Assembly: GCA_028554755.1 (NCBI GenBank) | Contig: JAPTOF010000014.1 | Coordinates: 4,650,001 to 4,714,000, forward strand | Length of the DNA: 64,000 nucleotides | Direction of reading: 5' to 3' | From: Cordia subcordata | Taxonomy: Eukaryota; Streptophyta; Magnoliopsida; Boraginales; Cordiaceae | In this document: piece by piece, positions 1 through 11,423 of the stretch | Position numbering within the stretch: position 1 is the stretch's first letter | How the letters are laid out: every line of letters starts with the position of its first letter | Program-made: the position numbers and the translations under genes | The notes under the pieces: model-generated | What the model was told of the DNA's origin: nothing | The model's database searches: none | The model's input: only the letters and a program-made list of their open reading frames with translations

Positions 1-250
1 GTGCTTGTGGTTGCCTCTATGGTTAACTTTTTCTGTAAAATGTCATTGCTCTTTTGAACATTTTACATTGCTCTTTTGAACATGTTTAGGTGTTTTAGTT
101 CTAGTGGATGATATTTCGTACAAACTTTTATGATAATGTACTACGATTTTCATTTAATTATTATCCAATAAGATTGACGTAAGGATTCAAAATCTTTTAT
201 CATTATCTAATAAGATTTTTACTTAATCATCATCAATAATATTGATTTAC
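1..250. other. AT-rich sequence without a gene
   Basis: I see no coding signal. The only structure is a short tandem duplication: CATTGCTCTTTTGAACA occurs at 44-60 and again at 66-82 (22-bp period). Confidence 0.6.
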
Positions 251-750
<500 letters not shown>

Positions 751-756
751 TTATTG

Positions 757-1375
757 TGTCGAGGGCTAACTATACTAGCCCCAATTCGCTGAGACACATC
801 TTGGGCTAAGAGCCAAACTTAAAAGGCCGTTTTATTGGAGTGTTGGCCCATAGAAGGCCTCTTTCTTAGAGTCTCGACCCATGTAAGACCCTTTTATTGG
901 AGTCTTAGCCATGGAAGGCCCAAACCCTAGTCAGAGGTCGGTATTCAGGTTACAAAGGGCCAAGGACAGATTATAGGTCAACACGCGGGAACTATATAAG
1001 ACATCATAAGATTTGGTTGATATTAAGGGCTAAAATCACGGGGCTAGAGTCCGAATTTGGGTCGTAAAGGGCCAAAGACAGCTCATGGGTCAACATGCAG
1101 GAACTATATAAGGCAGTATAAGATTTGGTATACATTAAGGACTAAAATCACGAAGCCTCGAATCACTCTCTACCTGTGGAAATTGCCTTAGTCATAGGTA
1201 AGGACCTTTCTTTATATGGAGGCAAAGGAGCCTATGTGAGGAAACGAGCATATCAACGCTCATATGACCCACTAGCCCTCTTCTAGGTATCACTAGTCAC
1301 TTAACCTCATTATCAAAAGGGATCTAGGGTTTTATACTATGGCCTAGATCTTAATAATCGATTTTGAGGTCTACA
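757..1375 (+). mobile_element. LTR of a Tat-like Ty3/gypsy retrotransposon
   Basis: The segment starts TGTCGAGGGC and ends GGTCTACA. It is followed, after ATT, by a primer-binding-site-like sequence and then by decayed gag, which is the order expected at the 5' end of a plus-strand gypsy element. Inside, a ~112-bp block is tandemly duplicated (about 930-1045 and 1046-1157), so the TATA-like motif ACTATATAAG occurs twice, at 991-1000 and 1103-1112. The left boundary is inferred from the TG; I found no matching 3' LTR in the window. Confidence 0.6.
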
Positions 1376-1378
1376 ATT

Positions 1379-1396
1379 TAGCGCCCACCATGAGGG
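1379..1396 (+). other. Primer-binding site of the Tat-like element
   Basis: TAGCGCCCACCATGAGGG differs at a few positions from TGGCGCCCACCGTGGGGC, the PBS common in plant Tat-lineage gypsy elements. It lies three bases after the inferred LTR end. Confidence 0.6.
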
Positions 1397-1406
1397 TTAC
1401 AGATAT

Positions 1407-2040
1407 GTGACATCAAGAAGAAGAATCACACACATTACCCATACAAAAATTCCTTCAAAGATAGAGTCAGATAGCCCTATGCAAAATCTTTTTGCTGAAG
1501 AATTAGAGGCTAGGCTAACTTCTCAAGCAAAAGAGGCTGGGGAACAAAGAAAATGGTTCAAAAAGAGAATGACGAGTAGAAGAGTTGAACATGGATTTTT
1601 GAGATGTTGTGAAAGAAGACTCCCTGGGCTACAATACCCAAAGTGGTGAGAGAAAATGCTAGAGTATAATTTGAATATTATCCATTTTAAGTATGTATGC
1701 AAATTAAAGAAGTTACCCAACGTTCGTTAGCCTAGGAAGATTAGGATATGTGCCAGATTAGGAATTCAAATAAGTGGTGCGAATTTCATAATGATTCAAG
1801 GTACTTGACAACTGAATGCAAGGCCTTGAGATCTAAAGTCTTAGACATGCTCAGCAAAGCATTCATAGTAGAGTTTCTAATTGAACGGGGAAATAAGTTT
1901 ATACGGCTCGAGGCATAAGAAGACAACAAGGAAAATGTGCCTCCTCAGCCCAAATAGACAGTCAATAATTATGACACTATTCACTTGAAGAAGTATTATT
2001 TCTAGTCCAAGATTCCAAAACTAAATAGTAATGTATGGAG
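1407..2040 (+). pseudogene. Decayed gypsy (Tat-like) gag fragment
   Basis: The region translates in broken frames. The N-terminal part (about 1407-1649) holds polar, Lys/Glu-rich residues such as FAEELEARLTSQAKEAGEQR. After 1770 comes WCEFHNDSRYLTTECKALRS, which has the F-H-x-D-x(5-6)-T-E-C-x-x-L pattern of the conserved C-terminal part of Tat-lineage gag, followed by an F-L-I-E-R-G tail. Several stops interrupt it. No protease, RT or integrase follows; the satellite-like array begins within 100 bp. Either the internal domain was deleted or the element is chimeric. Family assignment is fairly secure; exact limits are not. Confidence 0.6.
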
Positions 2041-2099
2041 TGCCTAAAGCATTTGATAATTTCTAGCATTGATATTTAATTTATTTCTCAATAAAAGAT

Positions 2100-3990
2100 T
2101 TGCAATTCCTTATTGGATTTTAGATTTTGATAAGGCTTTAATTAATAATTACACCTTTAGATTGTCATCAAGGTATGCATATTAGCCTTTTGATTGTCAT
2201 CAAGGCCGAGACTTGAATAACGCTTTAATTAATAATTACAACCTTAGATTGTCATCAAGGTATGCATCTCAGCCCTTTGATTGTCATCATGTCCGAGACT
2301 CCAATGCAATTTTCCCCTTTAAGATTTCCATCAAGGCCCTAGCTAGTAATTGCACCCTTAGATTTTTATCAAGGTGAGCATCTCGACCCTTCAATTATCA
2401 CCAAGGCCCAGGCACTAATTAATTTTTGCTTTTTGATTTTCATCTAGGCTTTAATTAATAACTATACCCTTAGATTTTCATTATGGTAAGCGTCTAAACC
2501 CTTTGACTATAAAAAATTTGATACCTTAACTCAGCTTTTGCCTTTTCATAAAGGCTCTAATTAATAATCGCATCCTTATCAAGATAAACATTTTGGCCCT
2601 TTGATTAGCATTGAGGTCGATCTCAATTTGCTTTTAGCCTTAATATATCCATCAAGGCCCTCTTAATGATTTCACCTTTGAAATTTTCGACAAGGTAAAG
2701 CATCTTGACTCTTTGATTAGCATAAAGACAGAGCCCTATTTGCTTTTGGCCTTAAGATATTCATCAAGACCCTAACCAATGATTACACTTTTGAAATTTT
2801 TATTAGGGTAAAGCTGTTAGGATTAGTATGCCTTAAAGCTCACTTGTATATAACATTTTGGATGTTAAACAATGTATAATCATTTTGTTAAATGGCATTA
2901 TGAATTCCTTAGATATTATCTCTGGCATGTTTTATTGATGTATGTATAAAAGGTCCCTTGACTTGAACTAATGACTTGGGTGCATAGTGAGGCTGGACGC
3001 ACAGTAGGTCCAAGTCTAGATTTAGTCACGTCATAAATTGAGTCTGTAACCGAATGGTAATGTTGGGCACTCTACCAGGATGAGGTTATATTGAGCAAGT
3101 CTCCTCGTTGAGGTGATCTACCTAGGTCATTGGAGGACTTTCCGGATTTGTCTCAATAATACGTGTGTCACGTATTTGACAGGACCATTGTGAGTATGTT
3201 TTCTAGAGACGTACTATCAAAGAAAGAAAACAAGATACACATTGCTACTAAATGATCATTGCTATTAATCTTGAGCATATGTGGATGAACTAATGAAGTT
3301 AGGGTTCGGTATTTTGATTCACTGTGGGTGAGATCTTACTTTATTAGGATCAACAGCCTTGTGCATTGAGTGTTAAGTTCTAATTAATTGGAACATGCAT
3401 ATGCAATATGGAATCTATGTGCCCTCTTTGGGATTGTCCATATTTATCATCCGAATCTAGATCTAGTGATACTACCTTTACGGGTGTATTGGTCATATGG
3501 CTTGAGGGTCGCTCCCGAGATCAAGAGATTCCATGACCAAGGATGGTTAGCAATAGGACAAGAAACCCAACAGAAAAAGATAATATGAGTTGCACACTTA
3601 ATAATATTGATCCTACAAAAGCGTCTCGACCTTTTGACTAACATTGGGACCGAGGTCAATTCGCTTTTGACCTTAGGTATCTATCAAGGCTCTGACCAAC
3701 GATTATGCCTTTAAAATTTTCATTAGGGTTAAGTGTCTCAGCCATTTGATTAGCATTACAGCCAGCCCAATTCACTTTTGGCATTAAGACATCCTTTAAG
3801 GCCCTAGACAATTATTGCGCCCTTGGATCCCCATTAGGGCTATTCTAACATCGCGTGTCCTAGGCTTAAGGATATATATTCAAGCCCAAACAAATATTTG
3901 CGCCCTTCGATTCCGATCAGGGCAAATCTAACATCACCCATCTTGGGCTTGAACATATTTATCTAGGCCAAAACAAACATTCATAACCTT
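2100..3990 (+). repeat. Degenerate ~112-bp tandem array (satellite-like), left part
   Basis: A recurring unit reads roughly: GGCCCTAATTAATAATTGCA, then CCCTTAGATTTTCATCAAGG, then TAAGCATCTCGACCCTTTGA, then TTGTCATCAAGGCCGAG. Unit starts lie near 2144, 2223, 2335, 2447, 2553, 2656 and 2768, and, after an inserted LTR, near 3689 and 3800. The spacing is mostly 103-112 bp, with one of 79. Copies are strongly diverged. The array stops at the gypsy-type insertion at 3991 and resumes at 18486, so it predates that insertion. It may come from the 3' untranslated part of a Tat element, where such arrays are known. Confidence 0.8.
2815..3617 (+). mobile_element. Solo, internally shortened copia LTR
   Basis: It begins TGTTAGGATT and ends GATCCTACA, and is flanked by the perfect 5-bp target duplication AAAGC (2810-2814 and 3618-3622). 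Its body is homologous to the 1.79-kb LTR at 12540-14326. Shared landmarks include GGGTGCATAGTGAGGCTGGA, GAATGGTAATGTTG and GGCAAGTCTCCT-like blocks. It lacks the distal ~1 kb of that LTR. Joining the flanks restores an ordinary unit of the surrounding array, so this is an insertion reduced to a solo LTR and then shortened. Confidence 0.85.
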
Positions 3991-4135
3991 TGATGGGTGT
4001 CAAAACCACCAAAAATAAAGTACCCATTCTTATATCACAATATGTGATAGGAGCGAGAAAGGTCGAATTCACAGGAATTGGTTTATAAAATATAATTTTT
4101 ATGCCAAGACAGAAGAACAAGTGAAACACTAGAAG

Positions 4136-4462
4136 TGTTACGAAAAAATATGCACAAACAAAGAATATGAAAAGAAAAGGACACAAGAGAATTTACGTGG
4201 TTCGACCTTAAAGCCTATGCCCATGGGTAACAGAGAAAAATTTCACTATTAATTGCGAATACAAGGCTCCTCACTTTGGTCTCTCTTGCATACATAATAC
4301 AATGTGCTAGCCCCTATTTATAGTACACAGGTTTCTTAAACAGTATACTACTCAAATAAGCAACAAATTAGTTATGTGCTATTAGGTAACAAGCCAATAA
4401 GGTAACTTGCTAATAAGGCAATTTGCTTTCTTGTTGCCTAAGAATACGAGCCACAATCAACA
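4136..4462 (-). repeat. 3' LTR of the copia element
   Basis: A 327-bp LTR that ends CACAATCAACA on the plus strand. It is homologous to 9310-9629, with scattered substitutions and small indels. Confidence 0.88.
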
Positions 4463-4499
4463 AATCTTCACATTGGCATGTATTCGCTCCAATCAACGC

Positions 4500-7400
4500 A
4501 CCATTTTCCCTATTGATGAATGCCCCTGACGACTGTATGCTTCGTATTATAAATAGCAACTAAGTCCAAGCAATTCTTGAACTTGCTAATTGGAATCACC
4601 TTGGTCATCTTATCCATTGGATTCTTATGGATAGAAATCTTTTGCACCGACACAATCCTCTGTGATACAAAATCTCTGACAAAGTGGTATCTGACATCAA
4701 TGTGTATAGTCGTCTCATGATACATCTGATTTTTCATCAGATGAATTGCACTGTAGTTACCATAAAGGACTATACTCCAGTCCTGCTGCACTCTAAGATT
4801 AAGAACCAGGCCTTATAGCCATATGGCCTTTTTCACAGCTTCTACAATCGCCACATACACTGTCTCAGTATTTGACAATGCCACTGTAGACTGTAATGTC
4901 ACTTTCTAACTGATAGCACACCCAGAGAGAATAAATATGTAACCTATCAAAGATCTCCTCTTATAAAGATGACTCGCAAAGTTTGAGTCACAATGACCCA
5001 CTAATCTCACGCAATCTCCAGTCATCTTGCAAAATGAAAATCCAACATTTGTAGTGGGATGCAAATATCTCATTATCCATTTCACTGCTTCCTAGTGTGC
5101 TTTTTCAAGCAATGCCATATGCCTGCTTACAACACTAACTACATGTAAAATATCAGGATGAATGCATACCATAGCATACATCAAGCTACTAACAGCACTC
5201 AAGTATGGAACACAAGACATTTGCTCCACCTCTTTCTCGGTTTTAAGTGACAAATCTGTAGACAACTTGAAATGGGCTGCAAGCGGCATACTCACAAGCT
5301 TTGTTTTATGTATCCTGAAACGCTCCAACACTTTCTTAACATAACTCTACTGAGACAAGAATAGCTTCCCAGCATTTCTATCCATGTGAATCTCCATGCC
5401 AAGAATCTTCTTTGCTGCTCTAAAATCCTTCATCTTAAACTTATCACCCAACTGTTTCTTTAATTCGTCGATAGTAGATGTGCTTTTAGTAGCAATAAGC
5501 ATATCATCGACATACAACAGCTAGTACACATACAAACCATCTGAAAGCTTTTTGAGAAACACACAACTGTCATAAGCACTCTTTGTATATCCAGCACCTC
5601 CCATGAATGTGTCAAATCTCTTGTACTGCTACCTAGGTGACTACTTCAACCTATATAAGAACTTCTTTAGTTTGCAAACATGGTCCTCCTTACAAGGAAC
5701 TACATACCCTTCTGGTTAACTCATGTAAATTTGCTCCTCAAGATTACCATGCAAAAATTCTGTTTTCACATCTAGCTACTCAAGTTCTAAGTCATGAAGG
5801 GCGACCAAGGCAAGTAAAAACCCTGATAAAACTATGTTTCACAACTAGAGAGAATACTTCATTGAAGTCAACACTCTCCCTTTGCGTATAACCTTTTTCA
5901 CATTAAAAGCACCTCATATTGAGGACTTTCAACCCTTAGAATGCCTTCCTTTTTCTTATAAACCTATTTGCAATCGACAACTCACTGTTCCTTAGGCAAT
6001 TTAACAAGCTCTCATGTCTGATTCTTTTAAAGAGACTCAATCTCCTCACTTATAGCACCTATCCACTAAGTAGACTCTTTCTTATATAGCTTTCTTGCAC
6101 GAATTTGGCTAATGTCTTTCAATTGTTTTAGCAACAGCCAAAGCATAACAAGATTAGTACATCCAGATCTTTGAGGCTCTCTAATCTGTCTTTTTTTTTT
6201 CCTGCCTAGGAGCAATGTTGTATTTCTGTTGTTCAGGAGTATTTTGATCATGCACATCAATCAGCTAAGTCGGCTGAATCGAACTGCTACTACTGCTAGA
6301 TGGAATATTTAAAACATCAGCAAAAACCTCCATCAGCTATTTGACACCATGATATAAACCAGCTATCGCTTTTTCCTTTTTTGGGTCTAATGAAGTAGAC
6401 TCATGAAATTTGACATCCTTGTTGATGAGGAAACTTTGAGATTTTGAATTTGTGCATCACAACCTCTAACTTTTTCTCTCAGATGCATAGCCTAGGAATG
6501 TGCACTTCTTTGCCCTCGGCTCCAACTTGCCATTCTTCGTGTGAGCATATACAGGGCAACTGAACATCCTCAATTGAGAGTAATCAGCAAGGTTACCAAA
6601 CCATAACTCAAAATGAATCTTTAATCCAATAGCTGTGGATGGAGACCAATTCACTAAGTAGCACAAAATGTTAACTGCTTCAGCCTAAAAGTCTTGACTC
6701 AAGCCATAATAGGAGAGCATACAATAAGCTCTCTCAATAGAGTTCTAATCATGTATTCTGTAACTCTATCTTGTTGTGGTGTCTCTACACATGTGTGATG
6801 TCTCATAATGCCATGTTTTCTACAAAACTCATCAAACTCTTTATTACAGTACGCCAACCCATTGTTAGTCCGAAGATGCTTGATTTGTTTACTAGTTTGC
6901 TTCTCAATCAGTGTCTTTCACTCGACAAATGCTGAAAACATCTCATCTTTAATTTTCAAGAAATACAGCCACACCATCCGAGAGTCTGCATCAAAGAAGA
7001 TGATTTAATACCTGACACCTTTCTTGAGAGGAACTTTGTTAAGACCCCAAAGATCAGAATTAATGTAATCAAGTGTACCTTTGGCATTCTCCTGCCTTTT
7101 GCTGAACTTTACCTTGGTTTGCTTTCCTAAGACACAACGCTTATAGAATTCAAGCTTTCCTATTCTTTATTCACAAAGCAAATCCTTCTTGCTTAGCTCG
7201 GTTAGTCTCATCTCGTTAATATGGCCTAACCACTTGTGCCATAACTGTGTGGTGTCATTATCACTCTCTTCGGATGCACTACTTGTAACTATATTAACTT
7301 GAAGAAAATATATACTGCTAGTCAAGTTCCCTTCCAAGAGAATAGTAAAACCTTTTGTCACTTTAAAAACAACATTCTCACTTTAGAGTTTGTACCCATG

Positions 7401-8480
7401 AGAATCCAAACGCCCAAAAGAAATTAAGTTTTTCTTCAGCTCTGGTACATGCCAACACTCAAGAGATCTTGTAATACCATCAAACATCTTGATATTTACG
7501 ATGTCAATTCCCTTCACCTCTAATGTGAGGTCATTGCCTAGAAAGAATTTTTCTTCCTTTTTAGTGTAAGAAGACAACCAGTCACACTTAGGACACATAT
7601 GGAACGTTACATTAGTATCAAGAATCCATTGATTATACCACTGTGACGCGTTCACAGACAAAACATCCCGAGTACTACTAGAACTTTCCCTATCAGTATT
7701 AGCACTCTCTACCAAATTCGTTGAATTCTCTACCTTTTTCTTTCCCTTTTTTAATTTTAGACATTCTTTCTTAATATGACCCTTCTTAACACACTCGAAA
7801 TAGTGTAGTTTTCTCTCTTTTGATTTTGATCTGGACTTGCTTTTCTTTCTACCTGAAGATCCCCTCTATTCTCCGATCTCTCTTTACTCACTAAACCCTT
7901 ACCATGAACTTCCTTTCTATGTCCTGCGATATGTGTTTAAATATCCTTTGATTTCAATAAAGCAATCACATCCTTAAAAGTAATTTTATCCCTCCCTCCC
8001 GGGTAAAACATAGTGTCTACAAAGTTTATGTGTAAAGGCGGTAAGGAGCATAACATAATAATAGCTTGATTAATTCTAACACCCACGTCCTTCAAAGCAA
8101 TAATATAAGAGGTAAACTCATTAAGGTGTTGTTTTAGTGGGACACCTTCTTTCATCCTAAGATGATATAATCACCTCTTCAAGTAGAGGTGATTCATGGG
8201 AGATTTTGATGCATATGATTCCACCAAAGTATTCAAAGCCTCAATTGCTATCGTCTTCTCAGCAATATCCAGTAATACTTCATTCGTCACAGACGTGTAT
8301 TGCACTTAAGGCTTTCACTTCAAGTTCTTGTTTCACTGCTAGTTTCGTCTTCTCAGGGATCCTTTTTTCAATGACTTGCCAAAGTCCTTGCATTTCATAA
8401 ATGCCTTGAATCTGATCCTCCATAGACTGAAACTCGTTCTCCCGTCAAACTTTTCAATTTCAAATTTTTACATGTAGAAG
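4500..8480 (-). pseudogene. Copia gag-pol polyprotein, multiply disrupted
   Basis: Read on the minus strand from right to left, the pieces follow copia order. Gag (UBN2-like) lies at about 8155-7937. A CCHC zinc knuckle region and protease follow near 7810-7383, with WILDTNVTFHMC in place of the usual DTG/DSG triad. The GAG-pre-integrase motif LWHKWLGH lies at 7361-7167. Integrase remnants occupy 7160-6466 and end in KKCTFLGYA. Reverse transcriptase lies at about 5610-5092, with LYVDDM and PYLSAVSSLMYAM. RNase H lies at 4791-4510, with SAIHLMKNQMYHETTIHIDVR. Many stops and frameshifts separate the pieces, so it cannot encode a working polyprotein. The protease and RT motifs suggest the Tork/Tnt1 side of copia; that placement is inference. 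Confidence 0.88.
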
Positions 8481-9293
8481 ACATCTTCGTTTGCTTAAAA
8501 CTCACACTTCAGGATATAATTTGGCACAATGGATTGCAAAAATGGATTTAGCACATCGAAAAACCTTAGGAACACCCCTAATCAACTTTGGACAATATCA
8601 ATCAAAGTCAAACCTATTGGTCGATGTCAACACCGTCCCTAAACATGCATTTTAAAGCAGAATATGGAAAAACAGAGCCCAAAAGCGGACTCAGCACGTC
8701 GAAAAACGTGAGGTAAGGCTCTAGTCAAACTTAACCCTCAGTCAACAATCAACGGTCAACAGTCAACCCAAGTCAAACCCTGGTTAATCTAGTCAATGTG
8801 GTGAAACTGGCTCTTCCCTTTTTTCCCCCCTTCATTGTTCCTAGATTATAGTCTTAAGCCCAAAAAATTAGAAATTCCCTTTTTTCAAAGCCTAAGCCTT
8901 AAAAAACCTTTCTTTTATTTTGGACTCAACCAAGCCCTGACCCAAGAACCTAACTGACGAACAAGGTCCTACCCTGACCTGATTTGCAACCCACGCTCAA
9001 TGCTCCACCAACCCAATCTCAACACAAAAAAAAAAGAGACTCAAATACCCAAAATACAAACCCAAGAATACGCGAACTCTATTTTTTTCACCCGTTCTTC
9101 AAACCCAAACACAAACCACGACCCGTCGACGTAAGCTTTCACTCCAACCCCTAACGCTTAACGTACACAGCACCGGAGCACTCCTTGCCAAGCAGAGACC
9201 TTTGTTTGGTTACATACTATTTGGTTTGAGCAATTTGGTTTCACAGTGAGTTTTTGATTTTTCCTTTTCCCTTAAGTAATGGAAAAAACCTAA

Positions 9294-9306
9294 GCTCTAG
9301 ATACCA
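9294..9306 (-). other. Copia primer-binding site (tRNA-iMet type)
   Basis: The minus strand reads TGGTATCTAGAGC immediately inside the 5' LTR. It is the standard TGGTATCAGAGC with one extra T. Confidence 0.85.
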
Positions 9307-9309
9307 GTT

Positions 9310-9629
9310 TGTTAGGAAAAAATATGGATAAACGAAGAATACAAAAAGAAAAGGACATGAGAGAATTTACGTGGTTAGGACTTAAAGCTTACGTTAATGG
9401 GCAGTAAAGAATAATTTCACTATTAATTGCGAATATTTCAAGGCTCCTCACTTTGGTCTCTCTCCCACACATAATACAATGTGCCAGCACCTATTTGTAG
9501 TACATAGGTTTCGTAAACATTAGTACAACATATTAATTATGTGCTATTATAGTAACAAGTGAACAAGGTAACTTGCCACTAAGGCAATTTGCTTTTCTCG
9601 TTGCTCAAGAATAAGGGCTACAATCAATA
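9310..9629 (-). repeat. 5' LTR of the copia element
   Basis: About 320 bp, homologous to 4136-4462. It starts TGTTAGG on the plus strand and ends CAATCAATA. Confidence 0.85.
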
Positions 9630-10499
9630 AGAAAGGGGATTAACAATTAAAATTAAATAAACAATAAATAAAAAACTAGAAAACTACAATACATTAATAT
9701 AAAGCATGACAATTAAAAAAAAGTAAAAGGATTTAACGACCTAGCCTAGTATGTAAATCTCTGTTTATGCCTGCAAATCTAATCTTAAAAGCAATGATGA
9801 CTTTCACCTATTTTGATAAATCAGTTATGGTCGTCAGCATGGCTCAACAATCTAATCTTTCCTTTCAGTATTTATAATGGTTTAAACCCCTTAGATTTCT
9901 CTCTATTATCGTCTAACCTACTAGACAGTCTAACCCCCCGGATATGCCTATAAGGTCTATCTAAAGGTAGCACTGGGGCTTTAGAAAGACCTGATTTTAA
10001 AAGTCAATTTTCTCATAGAAGTCAATCAGTTAAATTATATGTTTTTTCAGGAAGCCTAGTTCACCAGTTAATTAGATTAATTATCTAATTTCTCTAATTG
10101 GCCATCTATCATCAAGCAATTGGACAACCTCGTGCAAAATTGAACAATCACAAGATAATATTAATTATTAAGTCAGGAAACATATAAATACCAAAATAAA
10201 GTGAAAGGAGAAAAATTAGTTATATCTCACAGATTTGTAGAAACATAAATTTCAAATCAACCTCAGTTGGGATCAAAGCTCGGCAATTAGGCACTTTAAA
10301 GAAAGAAAAACATTTACTGGAAAAATATTTTGAATAATAAGATTGAAAACTGAATAATTCTATGTAGTTCCCTGGAGGATTTATAGAAAAAATATCTAAC
10401 TTAAGAGTTCTTTCAGATAAGAAAACTCTTTTAATGCTAATCTAAAATAAAAGGTAAATAGCCAAAAACACAATTCTGGCCAAAATACAACTCCTCCAA

Positions 10500-10860
10500 G
10501 GGAAGTTTTACCATACACCTAAAGAACTATGCATCAACAATGCAATGTGAACCTTCAGTGAATGAAGACCATAAAATTTATGAATGAATAGTATAAAAAT
10601 TATGAACAAACAAGTCAATTAAATTGTTCACAACTTTTTAATTATTTTTTTATAATTTATTAGTTCACCACTTAACATATATTTGTTCACCACTCTTGTA
10701 CGCACATATCTACAAAAACGCATTCATGCACATAAACTCACACACTATTAATATTATGAGCACATAGTATTAATATTCTGAACAAACAATATTAATATTG
10801 TGAATAAAGGTGATAGAGTACAAGGGAGTATGGTGGTGAAGGAGCATGGCATAAATTGCG
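10500..10860. mobile_element. 361-bp MITE-like insertion with 9-bp target duplication
   Basis: It is absent from the sister LTR, where the sequence runs straight through (near 18155). It is flanked by CTCCTCCAA (10491-10499) and CTCCTTCAA (10861-10869), a 9-bp duplication with one change, as expected for Mutator-type transposition. The ends are weakly inverted (left TTTTACCATACACC against right reverse complement TTTATGCCATGCTCC). The interior is rich in GAACAAA/TTGTTCAC motifs and AT, and has no ORF of note. Confidence 0.6.
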
Positions 10861-11186
10861 CTCCTTCAAAATATTATTTTTCCTTCACAATTAAAATAAT
10901 TTTTTGGTCAATAATTTATGCCCAAGAAAGCCAAAAATATTTTTTAATTCTTGGTCAAATTGGTCAATCCTGCGTAAAATCTTGCGTAGGGATGTCTAAG
11001 GCTGCGGCATCTATTTGACAGCTCTAAACGTGTCCAAAAGCCTCCTGGATCTATGTGTATTTCTTTCACGTTCTTTTCAAAGCATTTCTATGGAAAAATA
11101 CACAAAATAACCTCAATTAACAAGTATCTAAATCTTGAATTTAAGCACAAACTACTATGGATTCACGGTTTATTTTGGACTTATCA

Positions 11187-11423
11187 AATTCCCCTACACT
11201 TAGACCATGCTTGCCCTCAAGTATAAACTTAATTTAGAACATAAAATCTTCATGCAGGATTTCCTCAGAATCTTATTTTCCACATTAGATGCAAGTTTAA
11301 CACAACCTATTTTAAGAGATTTACAAGCATGAAATAAATGCAAGCATTTCTCTTCACAAAACAAAGATAAAGCATACTTTTTATGTGTGGCTTGCTTGCA
11401 TGTTAGATGCAAACAGGCTTTCA
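11187..11423 (-). other. PPT and 3' internal tail of the LARD-like element
   Basis: The PPT lies at 11187-11198 (minus strand TGTAGGGGAATT). Next to it is the minus-strand phrase GGGCAAGCATGGTCTAAGTG, which typically sits just before the 3' LTR in Athila/Tat-type elements. No coding signal is seen before the second copia element begins. Confidence 0.65.

Larger units (their letters stand above)
4136..9629 (-). mobile_element. Ty1/copia retrotransposon, decayed, inserted in a gypsy-type LTR
   Basis: LTRs at 4136-4462 and 9310-9629 start TGTTA and share many blocks (GAATTTACGTGGTT, TTTCACTATTAATTGCGAAT, GGCTCCTCACTTTGGTCTCT). The minus strand is coding. The PBS next to the right (5') LTR reads TGGTATCTAGAGC, matching initiator tRNA-Met with a one-base insertion. 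Next to the left (3') LTR the minus strand reads GTGAAGATT before TGTTGATTG, a degenerate PPT. The flanks AGAAG (4131-4135) and AGAAA (9630-9634) fit a 5-bp target duplication with one change. The LTRs have diverged visibly, so the insertion is old. Confidence 0.9.
3991..11186 (-). mobile_element. 3' LTR of the LARD-like element, split by two insertions
   Basis: The LTR consists of 3991-4135 plus about 9635-10499 plus 10861-11186. It aligns throughout with the uninterrupted sister LTR at 17163-18481, for example GGTTTATAAAATATAATTTT, TAGACAGT and GGTTTATTTTGGACTTATCA. The interruptions are a copia element at 4136-9629 and a 361-bp insert at 10500-10860. The next bases, AATTCCCCTACA (11187-11198), read on the minus strand as a purine-rich PPT directly before the LTR start. 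Confidence 0.85.

Noticed and set aside
2100..3990. CRISPR-like or direct-repeat array
   Set aside because: Units are diverged, ~112 bp long, without unique spacers, and the DNA is plant nuclear.
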